Of a stretch of DNA of 42,342 bases, positions 24,650 through 32,233 are shown piece after piece. Source of the stretch: a marine group bacterium Sva0996 bin134. GTDB lineage: Bacteria > Actinomycetota > Acidimicrobiia > Acidimicrobiales > Bin134. The notes under the pieces are model-generated. The model was not told where the DNA came from. It saw nothing but the letters and a program-made list of their open reading frames with translations, and did no database searches. Every line of letters starts with the position of its first letter. Positions within the stretch are counted from its first letter, which is position 1. Location of the stretch: NCBI GenBank assembly GCA_002239105.1, contig MPNQ01000027.1, forward strand, positions 1-42,342, given 5' to 3'. The position numbers and the translations under genes are program-made.

Positions 24650-26119
24650 ATGATCCTCCGATTTGCTGTCGCCGCCGCGGCCTGCCTGATAGTTGGGGCG
24701 TGCTCCAGCTCTTTGGGGTCGTCGGGGGGAGCAAACCCCAGCCCCCATGTCGAAGCGGCCGAAGGGACTACGCAAGAGTCAACGGTGGTAACCGCTCCTG
24801 AAGAGGCCGTTGCCCCACCCCAGCTTGGGGAAGTGGGACACGTTGCCGCCCTCGGGGAGCCGGACACGTCGCGGTTCACGCCGGACTACTGGGCCAGCCA
24901 GGAGACATACTCGGTGGATGTCTACCTTTGTGCTCCGCCAGGCAGGTACGAGTTCGAGCAGCGAGCGCCGTTTTCGCCCATGGAGGGCAGCGCACAAGAG
25001 ATCGAGGAGCAGTTGTGGGGTTGGCGGCACGATACTGCGGCTGGCAAGGTCGACCGTTTCTTCGCGAGGGAGTCGACTGGCCTACTGAACTTCTACTTCA
25101 CCCGTCGACTGACTGAGATTGATTTGATGACGCGTACCGAGACGGAGGAATCGTTGGGGCGCTTGGCGGAGGGGGAGAGCCCGCCAGTCTTGGAATGGAA
25201 GCCGCGCCGACAGGCAGGGTTTTCGCCGCCTGGCATGGACTGGAGCAGCACGACGATGGAGGTGCTGTACGAGGAGGCCTCCTCGGGGGGCCTGTCTGCG
25301 TGTGAGCGGGCCGTCGTTGAGCATCAGGCCGCTTTGGCCGCTGACGACGGCGAGCGGCGGGCCGAGTGCGAAAGCAACCCAGATGAAGCAGCACTAGGGC
25401 GGTGCTTTGCCCCTTACCCCCATGCTGCTTTGCTGCTGGTCGACGCTCCTTTGGCGCAAGTTGCTGGGTTCGCCAAGTTCGGAGGCCTAGCCTTTGTGTC
25501 TCTCCAGAGTTCGGGTGGCAGACTTGACTCTGACGAGTTCGCCTTCATCGTCGCCCACGAGCTAGGCCATAGCATCCTCCAGCTGCGGCACACCGACGAA
25601 CCCGACGGGGCAAACTGCGATGACGACAAGTGGGCTCTGATGCGGTCCAATGCCCGATGCCTCAGCCCGTCGATGGGGCCGAACGGGTTGCTCGATTACG
25701 AGATCACCTGTGCGGAGCGGCGGCTGCTCGGCTGGCGGTGCGAGCACGAGCCGCCCGACGAAGAGTGGTTCAACGGCTGGGAGCGCGGATATCAATTCGC
25801 TGTCCGGGGCATGAAGGATTTGAAGGTGCGGGCGGATGACCTGGATGCCGCTCAGGGGAGCGGCGAGAACATTGAAGGTGTTGGTGGCGAGTGGTGCCGG
25901 TTTCTTTTCGAGAATCAAGCTGCCTTACCCGGTATCGTCCGCTCCATTGCTCGATTTCTCGATGTGGCAGAGCCATGGCCGGAACATCCCCGTGTCCGCA
26001 GGGCGTTGGAGACGCTGGGTGTGGACGAAGTAGGCGACCTGCCAGTGCTGATGGATGATGCCCAAACCGCCTTTAGCGAGGTGGAAGTAGCATTTTCCGA
26101 ACAGTGTTTGCCTGGGTAA
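24650..26119 (+). CDS. Lipoprotein with metzincin-like zinc protease motif
   Basis: A 489-residue protein. The N-terminus is a lipoprotein signal (MILRFAVAAAACLIVGAC) with the lipid cysteine at residue 18 followed by a Ser/Gly/Pro/Thr-rich linker, so it sits on the outer face of the membrane. The zinc site is VAHELGHSILQLRHTD at 302-316, an HExxH with a third histidine at 314, and ALMRSNARC at 329-337 resembles the Met-turn of metzincins. The third histidine is one residue later than in the standard metzincin spacing, so the fold is likely but not proven. Function: extracytoplasmic protease, substrate unknown. It follows the Cys-rich ORF by 4 bp. Confidence 0.75.
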   Translation: MILRFAVAAAACLIVGACSSSLGSSGGANPSPHVEAAEGTTQESTVVTAPEEAVAPPQLGEVGHVAALGEPDTSRFTPDYWASQETYSVDVYLCAPPGRYEFEQRAPFSPMEGSAQEIEEQLWGWRHDTAAGKVDRFFARESTGLLNFYFTRRLTEIDLMTRTETEESLGRLAEGESPPVLEWKPRRQAGFSPPGMDWSSTTMEVLYEEASSGGLSACERAVVEHQAALAADDGERRAECESNPDEAALGRCFAPYPHAALLLVDAPLAQVAGFAKFGGLAFVSLQSSGGRLDSDEFAFIVAHELGHSILQLRHTDEPDGANCDDDKWALMRSNARCLSPSMGPNGLLDYEITCAERRLLGWRCEHEPPDEEWFNGWERGYQFAVRGMKDLKVRADDLDAAQGSGENIEGVGGEWCRFLFENQAALPGIVRSIARFLDVAEPWPEHPRVRRALETLGVDEVGDLPVLMDDAQTAFSEVEVAFSEQCLPG

Positions 26120-26149
26120 TCGGCGAACTGTAAGCCATCGGCGATGTAG

Positions 26150-26180
26150 CGGGGGCATACATGCCCTCACTCATGAGAGT
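26150..26180 (+). other. Two small hairpins after the lipoprotein gene
   Basis: GGGCATACATGCCC and CACTCATGAGAGTG lie in tandem 30 bp downstream of the protease stop. They could slow or end transcription, but no T-run follows. Confidence 0.25.
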
Positions 26181-26231
26181 GCGCTCGGATTGGTGATTGC
26201 CTGGTATTGGTTCATGCGCCCCTGAGGGTCG

Positions 26232-26615
26232 GTGAGCTCAACGCCGGTTCCGAACTATTTTGGGTTGATGGGCAAGCGACGTGATGCAAAGCGCTTACGC
26301 GCCAAAGCCAAAGCCGATCCCGCTGTTAGGACATCTTGGATTGACTGGGAGAAGAGGCTCTTCATCGGATTCCAGGTGGCCGGAGTCGGGCCAAACGCCT
26401 CTGACAAGGCAATGTATGTGGAGTGGTGGCGCGAGATCGAAGATGGCCCTCCAAATAGGCAAGAATTGGAATGGCTACGAGCGGTACTCGCTCTTAGGGC
26501 GTCGGTTCCACTATGCCCGCCCGATTGGCTCTTGGCAATGGACGCTATGCAGGACGCGATCGAGGAAATATTGCCAGGCGCTGCGTTCGGGCCCAGCAAA
26601 GTAAGGTACCCATAG
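26232..26615 (+). CDS. Hypothetical protein
   Basis: A 127-residue frame without a recognisable domain. The sequence is basic near the start (MGKRRDAKRLRAKAKADPAVR) and helical and acidic later (LLAMDAMQDAIEEILPGAAFG). The start is uncertain: GTG 26232 has GAGGG close upstream, while ATG 26268 would yield a 115-residue protein beginning at MGKRR. It lies alone in the A/T-richer patch between the zinc-protease lipoprotein and the repeat array. No function is assigned. Confidence 0.5.
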   Translation: MSSTPVPNYFGLMGKRRDAKRLRAKAKADPAVRTSWIDWEKRLFIGFQVAGVGPNASDKAMYVEWWREIEDGPPNRQELEWLRAVLALRASVPLCPPDWLLAMDAMQDAIEEILPGAAFGPSKVRYP

Positions 26616-26755
26616 CCACCTAATCAAGCCTCGATCCTCTATTGAAACTGTAGTTTTCTGCGTCGCCGAATACGGCCATCCGCTCCCGACGATCGACCTG
26701 GGGTCGGGGGAGGCATCGATGGCCTCTGGGGCGATCGCGTGGGCTGGGGGGAGTC

Positions 26756-26916
26756 CATCTTCGGATTTGTGGAGAATCTATCTTCAGGTTTGGGGGAGAT
26801 TTATCTTCAGGTTTGGGGGAGATTTATCTTCAGGTTTGGGGGAGATTTATCTTCAGGTTTGGGGGAGATTTATCTTCTAATTTGTGGGAATTCTATCTTC
26901 GGTTTTGGGGATTTTG
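26756..26916. repeat. 23-bp tandem repeat array
   Basis: Seven units of 23 bp start at 26756, 26779, 26802, 26825, 26848, 26871 and 26894. The four central units (26779-26870) are identical, beginning TATCTTCAGGTTTGG; the outer three are degenerate. The unit length is not a multiple of three, yet no stop arises in the plus-strand frame, so an 84-codon frame runs through. TGGGGCGATC flanks the array at 26727 and 26915. It lies in the 325-bp gap between the convergent ends of the hypothetical gene and the reductase-like gene. No gene is evident there. Confidence 0.8.
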
Positions 26917-26940
26917 GGGCGATCAGGTGGAGAGGCGTTG

Positions 26941-27825
26941 TCAGCTGTGGAGGAGGGCCTGTTGCCAGGCGGCGGTGGGCTCGACTTGGTTGAAGGTGAA
27001 GATGTGGAGGCTGATAATGCCGAGTGGGGTCAGTTGGCTGCTGAGGGCCTCCAGGAGGTCGGAGGGGTCGTGGGCCGATGAGCCGAGCAGCTTGGCCACC
27101 GATCGGCGGTTCTTGCGGAGATAGCGCAGCGATTGGCCGACGCCGAGACGGGCGCCGATGGTGAGCAGCTTGGTGCGCTCCACTGCGCCGGGGATTCCCA
27201 GGTGCACCGGCAGAGTCAGCCCGTCGCTCCTCTCGGCCTTGAGCCAGGCGATGATCCTGGCCGGGTCGAAGCACATCTGGGTGCTGCAAAAGCCCCGCAG
27301 CCCGGCCTCAACCAATAGATCCTGCTTGGCGAACAGGGCTTGCCGGCGCACGTCCTCGCTGATGAGGGGATGGCCGTCGGGATAGGCCGCCACGCCGACC
27401 GTGCTCAACCCGTGGTCGTGCTCGAACAGGTCCCGCATGAAGCTGAGGGCGTCGGGGTAGTCCCCCGGTTCGGTGGCGTCGCCGCCGATCACGAAGGCGG
27501 TGGTCAACTCGTTGTCCTTGGCCCAGGCGGCCAGGTCTTTGACTTGGCCGCGGTCTCTCATCAGCCGGGCCGAGAAATGGGGGATGGCGTAGTGGCCGCG
27601 ATCAATGAGCAGTTCGGCCAGATCCAGCGTGGCGTCTTGCCCTTTGGAGGCCGATGCGGTGACCGAAACCCTTGATTTCTCGGGCAGCGCGTCGATGGCT
27701 TCAATGGCGTTGTTCAGGGGAATTATCTCGAAAACCGCGCTCCGAATGAGCTCTTGGACATCCAGATTAGGACCGGTCGGTTTTGGGTCTTCCCACTGCG
27801 TTAGACTGGCCGAGTCGTTCCGCAT
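26941..27825 (-). CDS. Methylenetetrahydrofolate reductase-like protein
   Basis: A 294-residue protein of the MetF/MTHFR TIM-barrel family. VFEIIPLNNAIEAIDALP near the start is the EI-P motif of the flavin/folate enzyme. VSVTASASKGQDATLDLAELLIDRGHYAIPHFSARLM and AFVIGGDATEPGDYPDALSFM follow, then the C-terminal barrel. It should interconvert 5,10-methylene- and 5-methyl-tetrahydrofolate with FAD. The best start is ATG 27823-27825, which lies inside the shared palindrome and has a leaderless-type promoter; an in-frame TTG at 27861 coincides with the -35 box. It diverges from the dimethylglycine-dehydrogenase-like gene, consistent with handling the one-carbon unit that enzyme releases. Catabolic direction is inference. 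Confidence 0.85.
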   Translation of the reverse strand: MRNDSASLTQWEDPKPTGPNLDVQELIRSAVFEIIPLNNAIEAIDALPEKSRVSVTASASKGQDATLDLAELLIDRGHYAIPHFSARLMRDRGQVKDLAAWAKDNELTTAFVIGGDATEPGDYPDALSFMRDLFEHDHGLSTVGVAAYPDGHPLISEDVRRQALFAKQDLLVEAGLRGFCSTQMCFDPARIIAWLKAERSDGLTLPVHLGIPGAVERTKLLTIGARLGVGQSLRYLRKNRRSVAKLLGSSAHDPSDLLEALSSQLTPLGIISLHIFTFNQVEPTAAWQQALLHS

Positions 27826-27833
27826 AACGGAAC
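27817..27833. promoter_or_regulatory. IclR-type operator GTTCCGCATAACGGAAC
   Basis: A 17-bp element with 6-bp inverted arms (GTTCCG-N5-CGGAAC) spans the start codon and edge of the -10 region of the reductase-like gene. A near-identical site precedes the IclR gene (34251-34267). IclR proteins bind short palindromes of this layout, so common regulation by the linked IclR is likely. Confidence 0.65.
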
Positions 27834-27861
27834 TGTACCATAATACGGACCAGAAGTGCAA
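27832..27861 (-). promoter_or_regulatory. Promoter of MTHFR-like gene, leaderless layout
   Basis: On the minus strand TTGCAC (27856-27861) and TACAGT (27832-27837) are separated by 18 bp, and six bases separate TACAGT from the ATG. This is a complete -35/-10 pair for a leaderless transcript, and its downstream edge is covered by the operator palindrome, the expected layout for repression. Confidence 0.55.
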
Positions 27862-27923
27862 CGCTTGCGGTCGCGAAGCACTACCATTTAGGAGCTAGCT
27901 GGGCATCATGATGGAGGCAGGAC

Positions 27924-30455
27924 ATGGCTGAGGTCCCAGAGAAGGCCAAGTGCGTGGTAATCGGTGCGGGAATCGTGGGCAACTGCCTGGTCGGGCACCT
28001 GAGCAAGCTGGGGTGGACCGATCTGGTGTTGCTGGACAAGGGCCCGCTGCCCAACCCCGGCGGGTCCACCGGCCACGCTTCCAACTTCATCTTCCCGGTG
28101 GACCACAACAAGGAGATGTGCCTGCTGGGGGTGCAAAGCGCCAACCAGTATCGCGACCTGGGGCTTTCCGTTGACTCCGGCGGCATCGAGGTGGCCCGGA
28201 CCCAAGAGCGCGTCGACGAGCTCAAGCGGCGCATGACCTCGGCCACCGCTTGGGGGGTGGAGGCCCACATTTTGACCCCCGAAGAGGTAAAGGAGCTGGT
28301 GCCGTTCGTCAACACCGACATCGTTCTGGAGGGCTTCTACTGCCCCACGGTGTCGGTGGTGGACTCGCTGGAGACCGGCACCCAGATGCGCAATATCGCG
28401 GTGAACGGCGGCTGCCATGTGGCGGCCAACACCGAGGTGCTCGACATCATCACCGAAGACGGTCCCAACCCCGGTGACCGCACCGTCAAAGCGGTAGTAA
28501 CCGACAAGGGCACCATCGAAACCGAGTACGTGGTGATCGCCTGCGGCGTGTGGTCGAACCGGGTGGCCAACATGGCCGACGCCTACATTCCGCTGGTGCC
28601 TGCCGTGCATCAGATGGTGGACGTCGGCCCGCTCGACATCCTGGCCGAGACCAACAACGAGATTGGCTATCCCATCGTTAGGGACATGGACACCTTCTGC
28701 TACGAGCGCCAGTCGGCCGGGTCGATGGAGGTGGGGTCGTACGCCCACCGGCCCATTTTCCACCACCCCGACGAGATCCCCTCCAACGAGGAAGCCGCCC
28801 TTTCGCCCACTGAGATGCCGTTCACCGACGACGACTTCGACCTCCAAATGGAGCAGGCCATCGATCTGATGGACATGCTGGGCGACGCCGAGATCAAGTA
28901 CGCCATCAATGGACTGTTGTCGCTCACCCCCGACGCCATGCCGTGTCTGGGCGAGCTCCCCGAGGTCCGCAACTTGTGGTCGGCCGCGGCCATCTGGGTC
29001 AAGGAGGGGCCGGGCATGGCCCAGGTGGTGGCCGAGTGGATGACCTTCGGCTACCCCCGGGTGATTGACGTCCACGGCGCCGACGTGTCCCGCTTCTACG
29101 CCGAGGAGCGAGGCGACGACCACATCTGGGCCCGCTCTGCGGAGCACTTCAACAAGACCTACGGCATCGTGCATCCCCAAGAGCAGTGGGAGAGCCGCCG
29201 CAACCTGCGGGTCAGCCCCTACTTCTCCCGCCAGCAGGAGTTGGCGGCCGAGTTCTTCCAGGCCCGCACCTGGGAGCGGCCCCAGTGGTTCGAGTCGAAC
29301 GCCGATCTGGTGGACCGCTACGAGGTTGAGGGCCGGGAGGTGGAGTGGGACGCCCGGTGGTGGAGCCCCATCACCGTGGCCGAGCACCTCAACCTGCGGG
29401 AGAACTGCGGGATGGTGGACCTGAGCGCTTTCCAGGTCTTCGAGCTGAGCGGGCCGGGCGCGGTGGCCTACGCCGACTATCTGGCGGTCAACAAGGTGGA
29501 CGTGGCAGTGGGCCGCTCCATTTACACCCCGTGGCTGACCCCCGACGGCGGTTTCCACTCCGATTTGACCATGATGCGGATGGGTACCGAGCGGGTGCGC
29601 ATTGTCACCGGTGTGTTCGACGGCGGCCGCGACGAGTTCTGGGTCCGCCGCCACCTGCCGGTCGACGGCTCGGTGAGCTTCGTCAACATCACCGACCAGA
29701 TCACCACCCTCGGGGTGTGGGGCCCCAACGCCCCCCATGTGATCGGCGCGCTGACCAGCCAAGACCTCAGCCAGGACGGGTCGCCCTATGGCTCGCTGGT
29801 GGAGGTGGAGCTGGACTGCGGGGGCCGCACCGTTGAGGCCACGCTGTTTCGCATCTCCTATGTGGGCGACACCGGTTGGGAGATCTATGCGGCCTGGGAC
29901 GACGGCCCCGCGCTGTGGGATGCGCTTATTGCGGTGGGCGCCGACTACGGGCTGCGCCCCACCGGCGGCGGGGTGTACGGCACCTCGGGGCGCTTGGAGA
30001 AGGGCTACCGGCTCATGGGTGCCGAGCTGGAGAGCGAATACAACCCGCTGGAGGCCGGCCTGGCCCGGCCCAAGGTGAAGGCCGCGCCGTTCATCGGCAA
30101 GGAGGCCTATCTGGCCGCCCGAGAAGCCGGCGATCCCGAGGTTTCCATGTGCGTGCTCACCGTGGAGGATCTGACCGACGCCCAGGGCCGCAAGCGCTAC
30201 ATGCAAGGGGGCAACGAGCCCATCTTGACCCAAGACGGCCAGCGGATTACCGACTCCCACGGACGGGTGTCGCGGGTGACCACCGCGGGGCCGGGGCCTT
30301 CGGTGGGCAAGCACCTGCTGATGGCCTATCTCCCCGCCGAGCTGGCCCAGCCGGGCACCGACCTCCAGGTGATGTACATGAACGAGCTCTTCCCGGTGAA
30401 GGTGGCCAGCACCGGGGCGGTGTTCGATCCCGACGACACCCGGATGAGGGGTTAG
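27924..30455 (+). CDS. Dimethylglycine/sarcosine dehydrogenase-like flavoprotein
   Basis: An 843-residue protein of the two-domain DMGDH/SARDH architecture. The FAD motif VVIGAGIVGNCLVGHLSKLG is at residues 11-30, and GGSTGHASN places a histidine (about 51) where rat dimethylglycine dehydrogenase binds FAD covalently. An oxidoreductase half (to about 430) is followed by a folate-binding aminomethyltransferase (GCV_T) half, containing WEIYAAWDDGPALWDAL and GTSGRLEKGYRLMGAELESEYNPLEAGL. It would oxidise an N-methyl group and pass the C1 unit to tetrahydrofolate. GGAGG lies 8 bp before the ATG. The etfB and etfA genes follow directly, supplying the electron acceptor. The exact N-methyl substrate is not fixed by sequence. 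Confidence 0.88.
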   Translation: MAEVPEKAKCVVIGAGIVGNCLVGHLSKLGWTDLVLLDKGPLPNPGGSTGHASNFIFPVDHNKEMCLLGVQSANQYRDLGLSVDSGGIEVARTQERVDELKRRMTSATAWGVEAHILTPEEVKELVPFVNTDIVLEGFYCPTVSVVDSLETGTQMRNIAVNGGCHVAANTEVLDIITEDGPNPGDRTVKAVVTDKGTIETEYVVIACGVWSNRVANMADAYIPLVPAVHQMVDVGPLDILAETNNEIGYPIVRDMDTFCYERQSAGSMEVGSYAHRPIFHHPDEIPSNEEAALSPTEMPFTDDDFDLQMEQAIDLMDMLGDAEIKYAINGLLSLTPDAMPCLGELPEVRNLWSAAAIWVKEGPGMAQVVAEWMTFGYPRVIDVHGADVSRFYAEERGDDHIWARSAEHFNKTYGIVHPQEQWESRRNLRVSPYFSRQQELAAEFFQARTWERPQWFESNADLVDRYEVEGREVEWDARWWSPITVAEHLNLRENCGMVDLSAFQVFELSGPGAVAYADYLAVNKVDVAVGRSIYTPWLTPDGGFHSDLTMMRMGTERVRIVTGVFDGGRDEFWVRRHLPVDGSVSFVNITDQITTLGVWGPNAPHVIGALTSQDLSQDGSPYGSLVEVELDCGGRTVEATLFRISYVGDTGWEIYAAWDDGPALWDALIAVGADYGLRPTGGGVYGTSGRLEKGYRLMGAELESEYNPLEAGLARPKVKAAPFIGKEAYLAAREAGDPEVSMCVLTVEDLTDAQGRKRYMQGGNEPILTQDGQRITDSHGRVSRVTTAGPGPSVGKHLLMAYLPAELAQPGTDLQVMYMNELFPVKVASTGAVFDPDDTRMRG

Positions 30456-30468
30456 CGGAGCGGTCGCC

Positions 30469-31245
30469 ATGAGGATCTTGTGCTGCGTGAAGCGGGTGGC
30501 GGCGCCCGGCGCCAAGATCAACGTGACCGACGACGGCCTGGCGGTGGACGCCACCCACTTGGGGTTCGCCACCAGCCCCCATGAGGAGTGCGGCGTGGAG
30601 GAGGCCGTGCAGCTCACCGAGCGCCACGGCGGGGAGGTGACCGTTCTGACCCTGGGACCGCCCGAGGCGGCCGATCAGCTGCGCTATGCCGCCTCGGTGG
30701 GTGCCCATCACGGGGTGCTGGTGGCCACCGACGGCTCGGCCTGGGATCCCCAGCGCACTGCCGCCGCGCTCACCGAAGCCATCCAAGACTTGGAGGCAGA
30801 CGACGGCCCCTTCGACCTGCTGGTGTTCGGCAACGAGTCGGCCGACTCCGGGGGCTTTCAGGTGGGGGTGCGCGTGGCCTACGCCCTGGGCCGTCCCATC
30901 GTAAACGGCATCAAGGGCATCGAGGTGGATTCCGAGACCGATGGCGGGGTGGTTAGGGCTCGCCGGGAGATCGACGGCGGTTTCGAGGTATACGAGCTGC
31001 CCATGCCGGCCGCGGTCGGTGTCAAAGAGGGCCTCAACCTGCCCCGGTACCCCACGATGCGAGGGCGGCTGGCGTCCAAGAAGCTGGAGGTCGCCGAGGT
31101 GGCCTCTGGGGCAGAGCCCGGCGGGCAATCGCTGGTTCGGCTGCACCGGCCGCGCGAGGCGGTCACCGAGACGGTGGTCTTGGGGAACGGACCCGAGGCC
31201 GCGCCTGCCGTGGTGGACGTGCTCGAAGAACTGGGAGTGCTGTGA
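30469..31245 (+). CDS. etfB: Electron transfer flavoprotein beta subunit
   Basis: A 258-residue EtfB. MRILCCVKRV opens the protein, and LTLGPPEAADQLRYAASVGAHHGVLV with DLLVFGNESADSGGFQVGVRVAYAL are typical of the nucleotide-binding fold. NLPRYPTMRGRLASKKLEVAEV is the family C-terminal recognition loop. With EtfA it forms the soluble FAD/AMP-binding dimer that accepts electrons from the dehydrogenase and delivers them to a membrane ETF:quinone oxidoreductase, not in this window. It starts 13 bp after the dehydrogenase stop and overlaps etfA, so the three genes form one operon. A dedicated ETF rather than the housekeeping copy is inference. Confidence 0.93.
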   Translation: MRILCCVKRVAAPGAKINVTDDGLAVDATHLGFATSPHEECGVEEAVQLTERHGGEVTVLTLGPPEAADQLRYAASVGAHHGVLVATDGSAWDPQRTAAALTEAIQDLEADDGPFDLLVFGNESADSGGFQVGVRVAYALGRPIVNGIKGIEVDSETDGGVVRARREIDGGFEVYELPMPAAVGVKEGLNLPRYPTMRGRLASKKLEVAEVASGAEPGGQSLVRLHRPREAVTETVVLGNGPEAAPAVVDVLEELGVL

Positions 31246-32222
31246 TGCTGCTCGTGGTGCTGGAGCACGACCGGGGGTCTATGGACGAGGCCGCCCGGGA
31301 AGCGCTGACTTTCGGGCGGGGGCTGGCAACCCAGATGGGAGTGCCGCTTCATGGCGCGCTCATCGGCGCCGACAATGCCGAGTTGGTGTCCGAGGCCGGG
31401 GCCTACGGTGCCGAGGCGGTATACACCGTTGCCCACGAGGTGCTGGCCGACTTCGGCCCCGAAGCGTGGGGCGAGACGGCAGCTGAGCTGGTGCGGCGGC
31501 TCAATCCGGAGGCGGTGCTGGCCGGGGGCAGCGAGCGGGGCAACGAGATCATGGCCCAAGTGGCCGCCCGACTCGATCTGCCGTTGGTGGCCAACTGCAT
31601 CGAGGTGCAGCCCGACAACGGAGCAGGGGAGTGGACCATGACCCGCCAGCAATGGGGCGGGTCGCTGTTGGAGGACGCTCGGTTGGATTCCGAGCGGCCC
31701 CTTCTGACCACCGGCCTGCACGCGGTGGCCGCCGAGCGGGCCGAGTCGCCTGTGGAACCTACCGTGGAGGCGGTGGTGGTCGAGTTGGACCAGTCGCTGG
31801 CCCGCACCATGGTCAAAGACCGGGTGGTGCTTGAGGCCGGGGTCACCCTGTCGACCGCACCGGTGGTGATCGGCGGCGGCCGAGGGGTGGGATCTCCCGA
31901 GGCTTTCGCCCCGCTCGAGGAATTGGCCGCCATGCTGGGCGGCCGGGTGGGTTGCAGCCGGGCGGTGACCAACAACGGCTGGCGGCCCCACTCCGACCAG
32001 GTGGGCCAGACCGGCACCCGCATCACCCCCGAGATCTACATCGCCTCGGGCATCTCCGGCGCCATCCAGCACTGGGTGGGCGCCAAGGCCAGCAAGCACA
32101 TCCTGGCCATCAACATCGACCCCGAAGCCAACATGGTGGTCAAAGCCGACTGGGCCGTCATCGCCGACCTCCACGAGATGATCCCCGCCATCACCGAGGA
32201 GATCAAGCGCCGCCGGGCCTGA
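31245..32222 (+). CDS. etfA: Electron transfer flavoprotein alpha subunit
   Basis: A 325-residue EtfA. The FAD-binding C-terminal domain is clear: GWRPHSDQVGQTGTRITPEIYIASGISGAIQHWVGAKASKHILAIN near residues 245-290, then ANMVVKADWAVIADLHEMIPAIT. The ATG at 31245 overlaps the etfB TGA by one base (TGATG); a GTG at 31242 is an alternative. EtfA and EtfB together carry electrons from the DMGDH-like flavoprotein. The gene ends 11 bp before the convergent rtcB end, with no visible terminator. Confidence 0.93.
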   Translation: MLLVVLEHDRGSMDEAAREALTFGRGLATQMGVPLHGALIGADNAELVSEAGAYGAEAVYTVAHEVLADFGPEAWGETAAELVRRLNPEAVLAGGSERGNEIMAQVAARLDLPLVANCIEVQPDNGAGEWTMTRQQWGGSLLEDARLDSERPLLTTGLHAVAAERAESPVEPTVEAVVVELDQSLARTMVKDRVVLEAGVTLSTAPVVIGGGRGVGSPEAFAPLEELAAMLGGRVGCSRAVTNNGWRPHSDQVGQTGTRITPEIYIASGISGAIQHWVGAKASKHILAINIDPEANMVVKADWAVIADLHEMIPAITEEIKRRRA

Positions 32223-32233
32223 CCCAACCGGGC

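Noticed and set aside
26756..26916. CRISPR array
   Set aside because: The units are contiguous 23-bp repeats with no unique spacers, and no cas gene is present.
26739..26993. Small gene running through the repeat array
   Set aside because: The frame exists only because the repeat lacks stops. There is no ribosome site, and its 3' end runs antisense into the reductase gene.
27906..30617. A 903-codon open frame on the minus strand
   Set aside because: It is antisense to the dehydrogenase, is rich in His/Gly/Val repeats typical of antisense translation and has no family motif.
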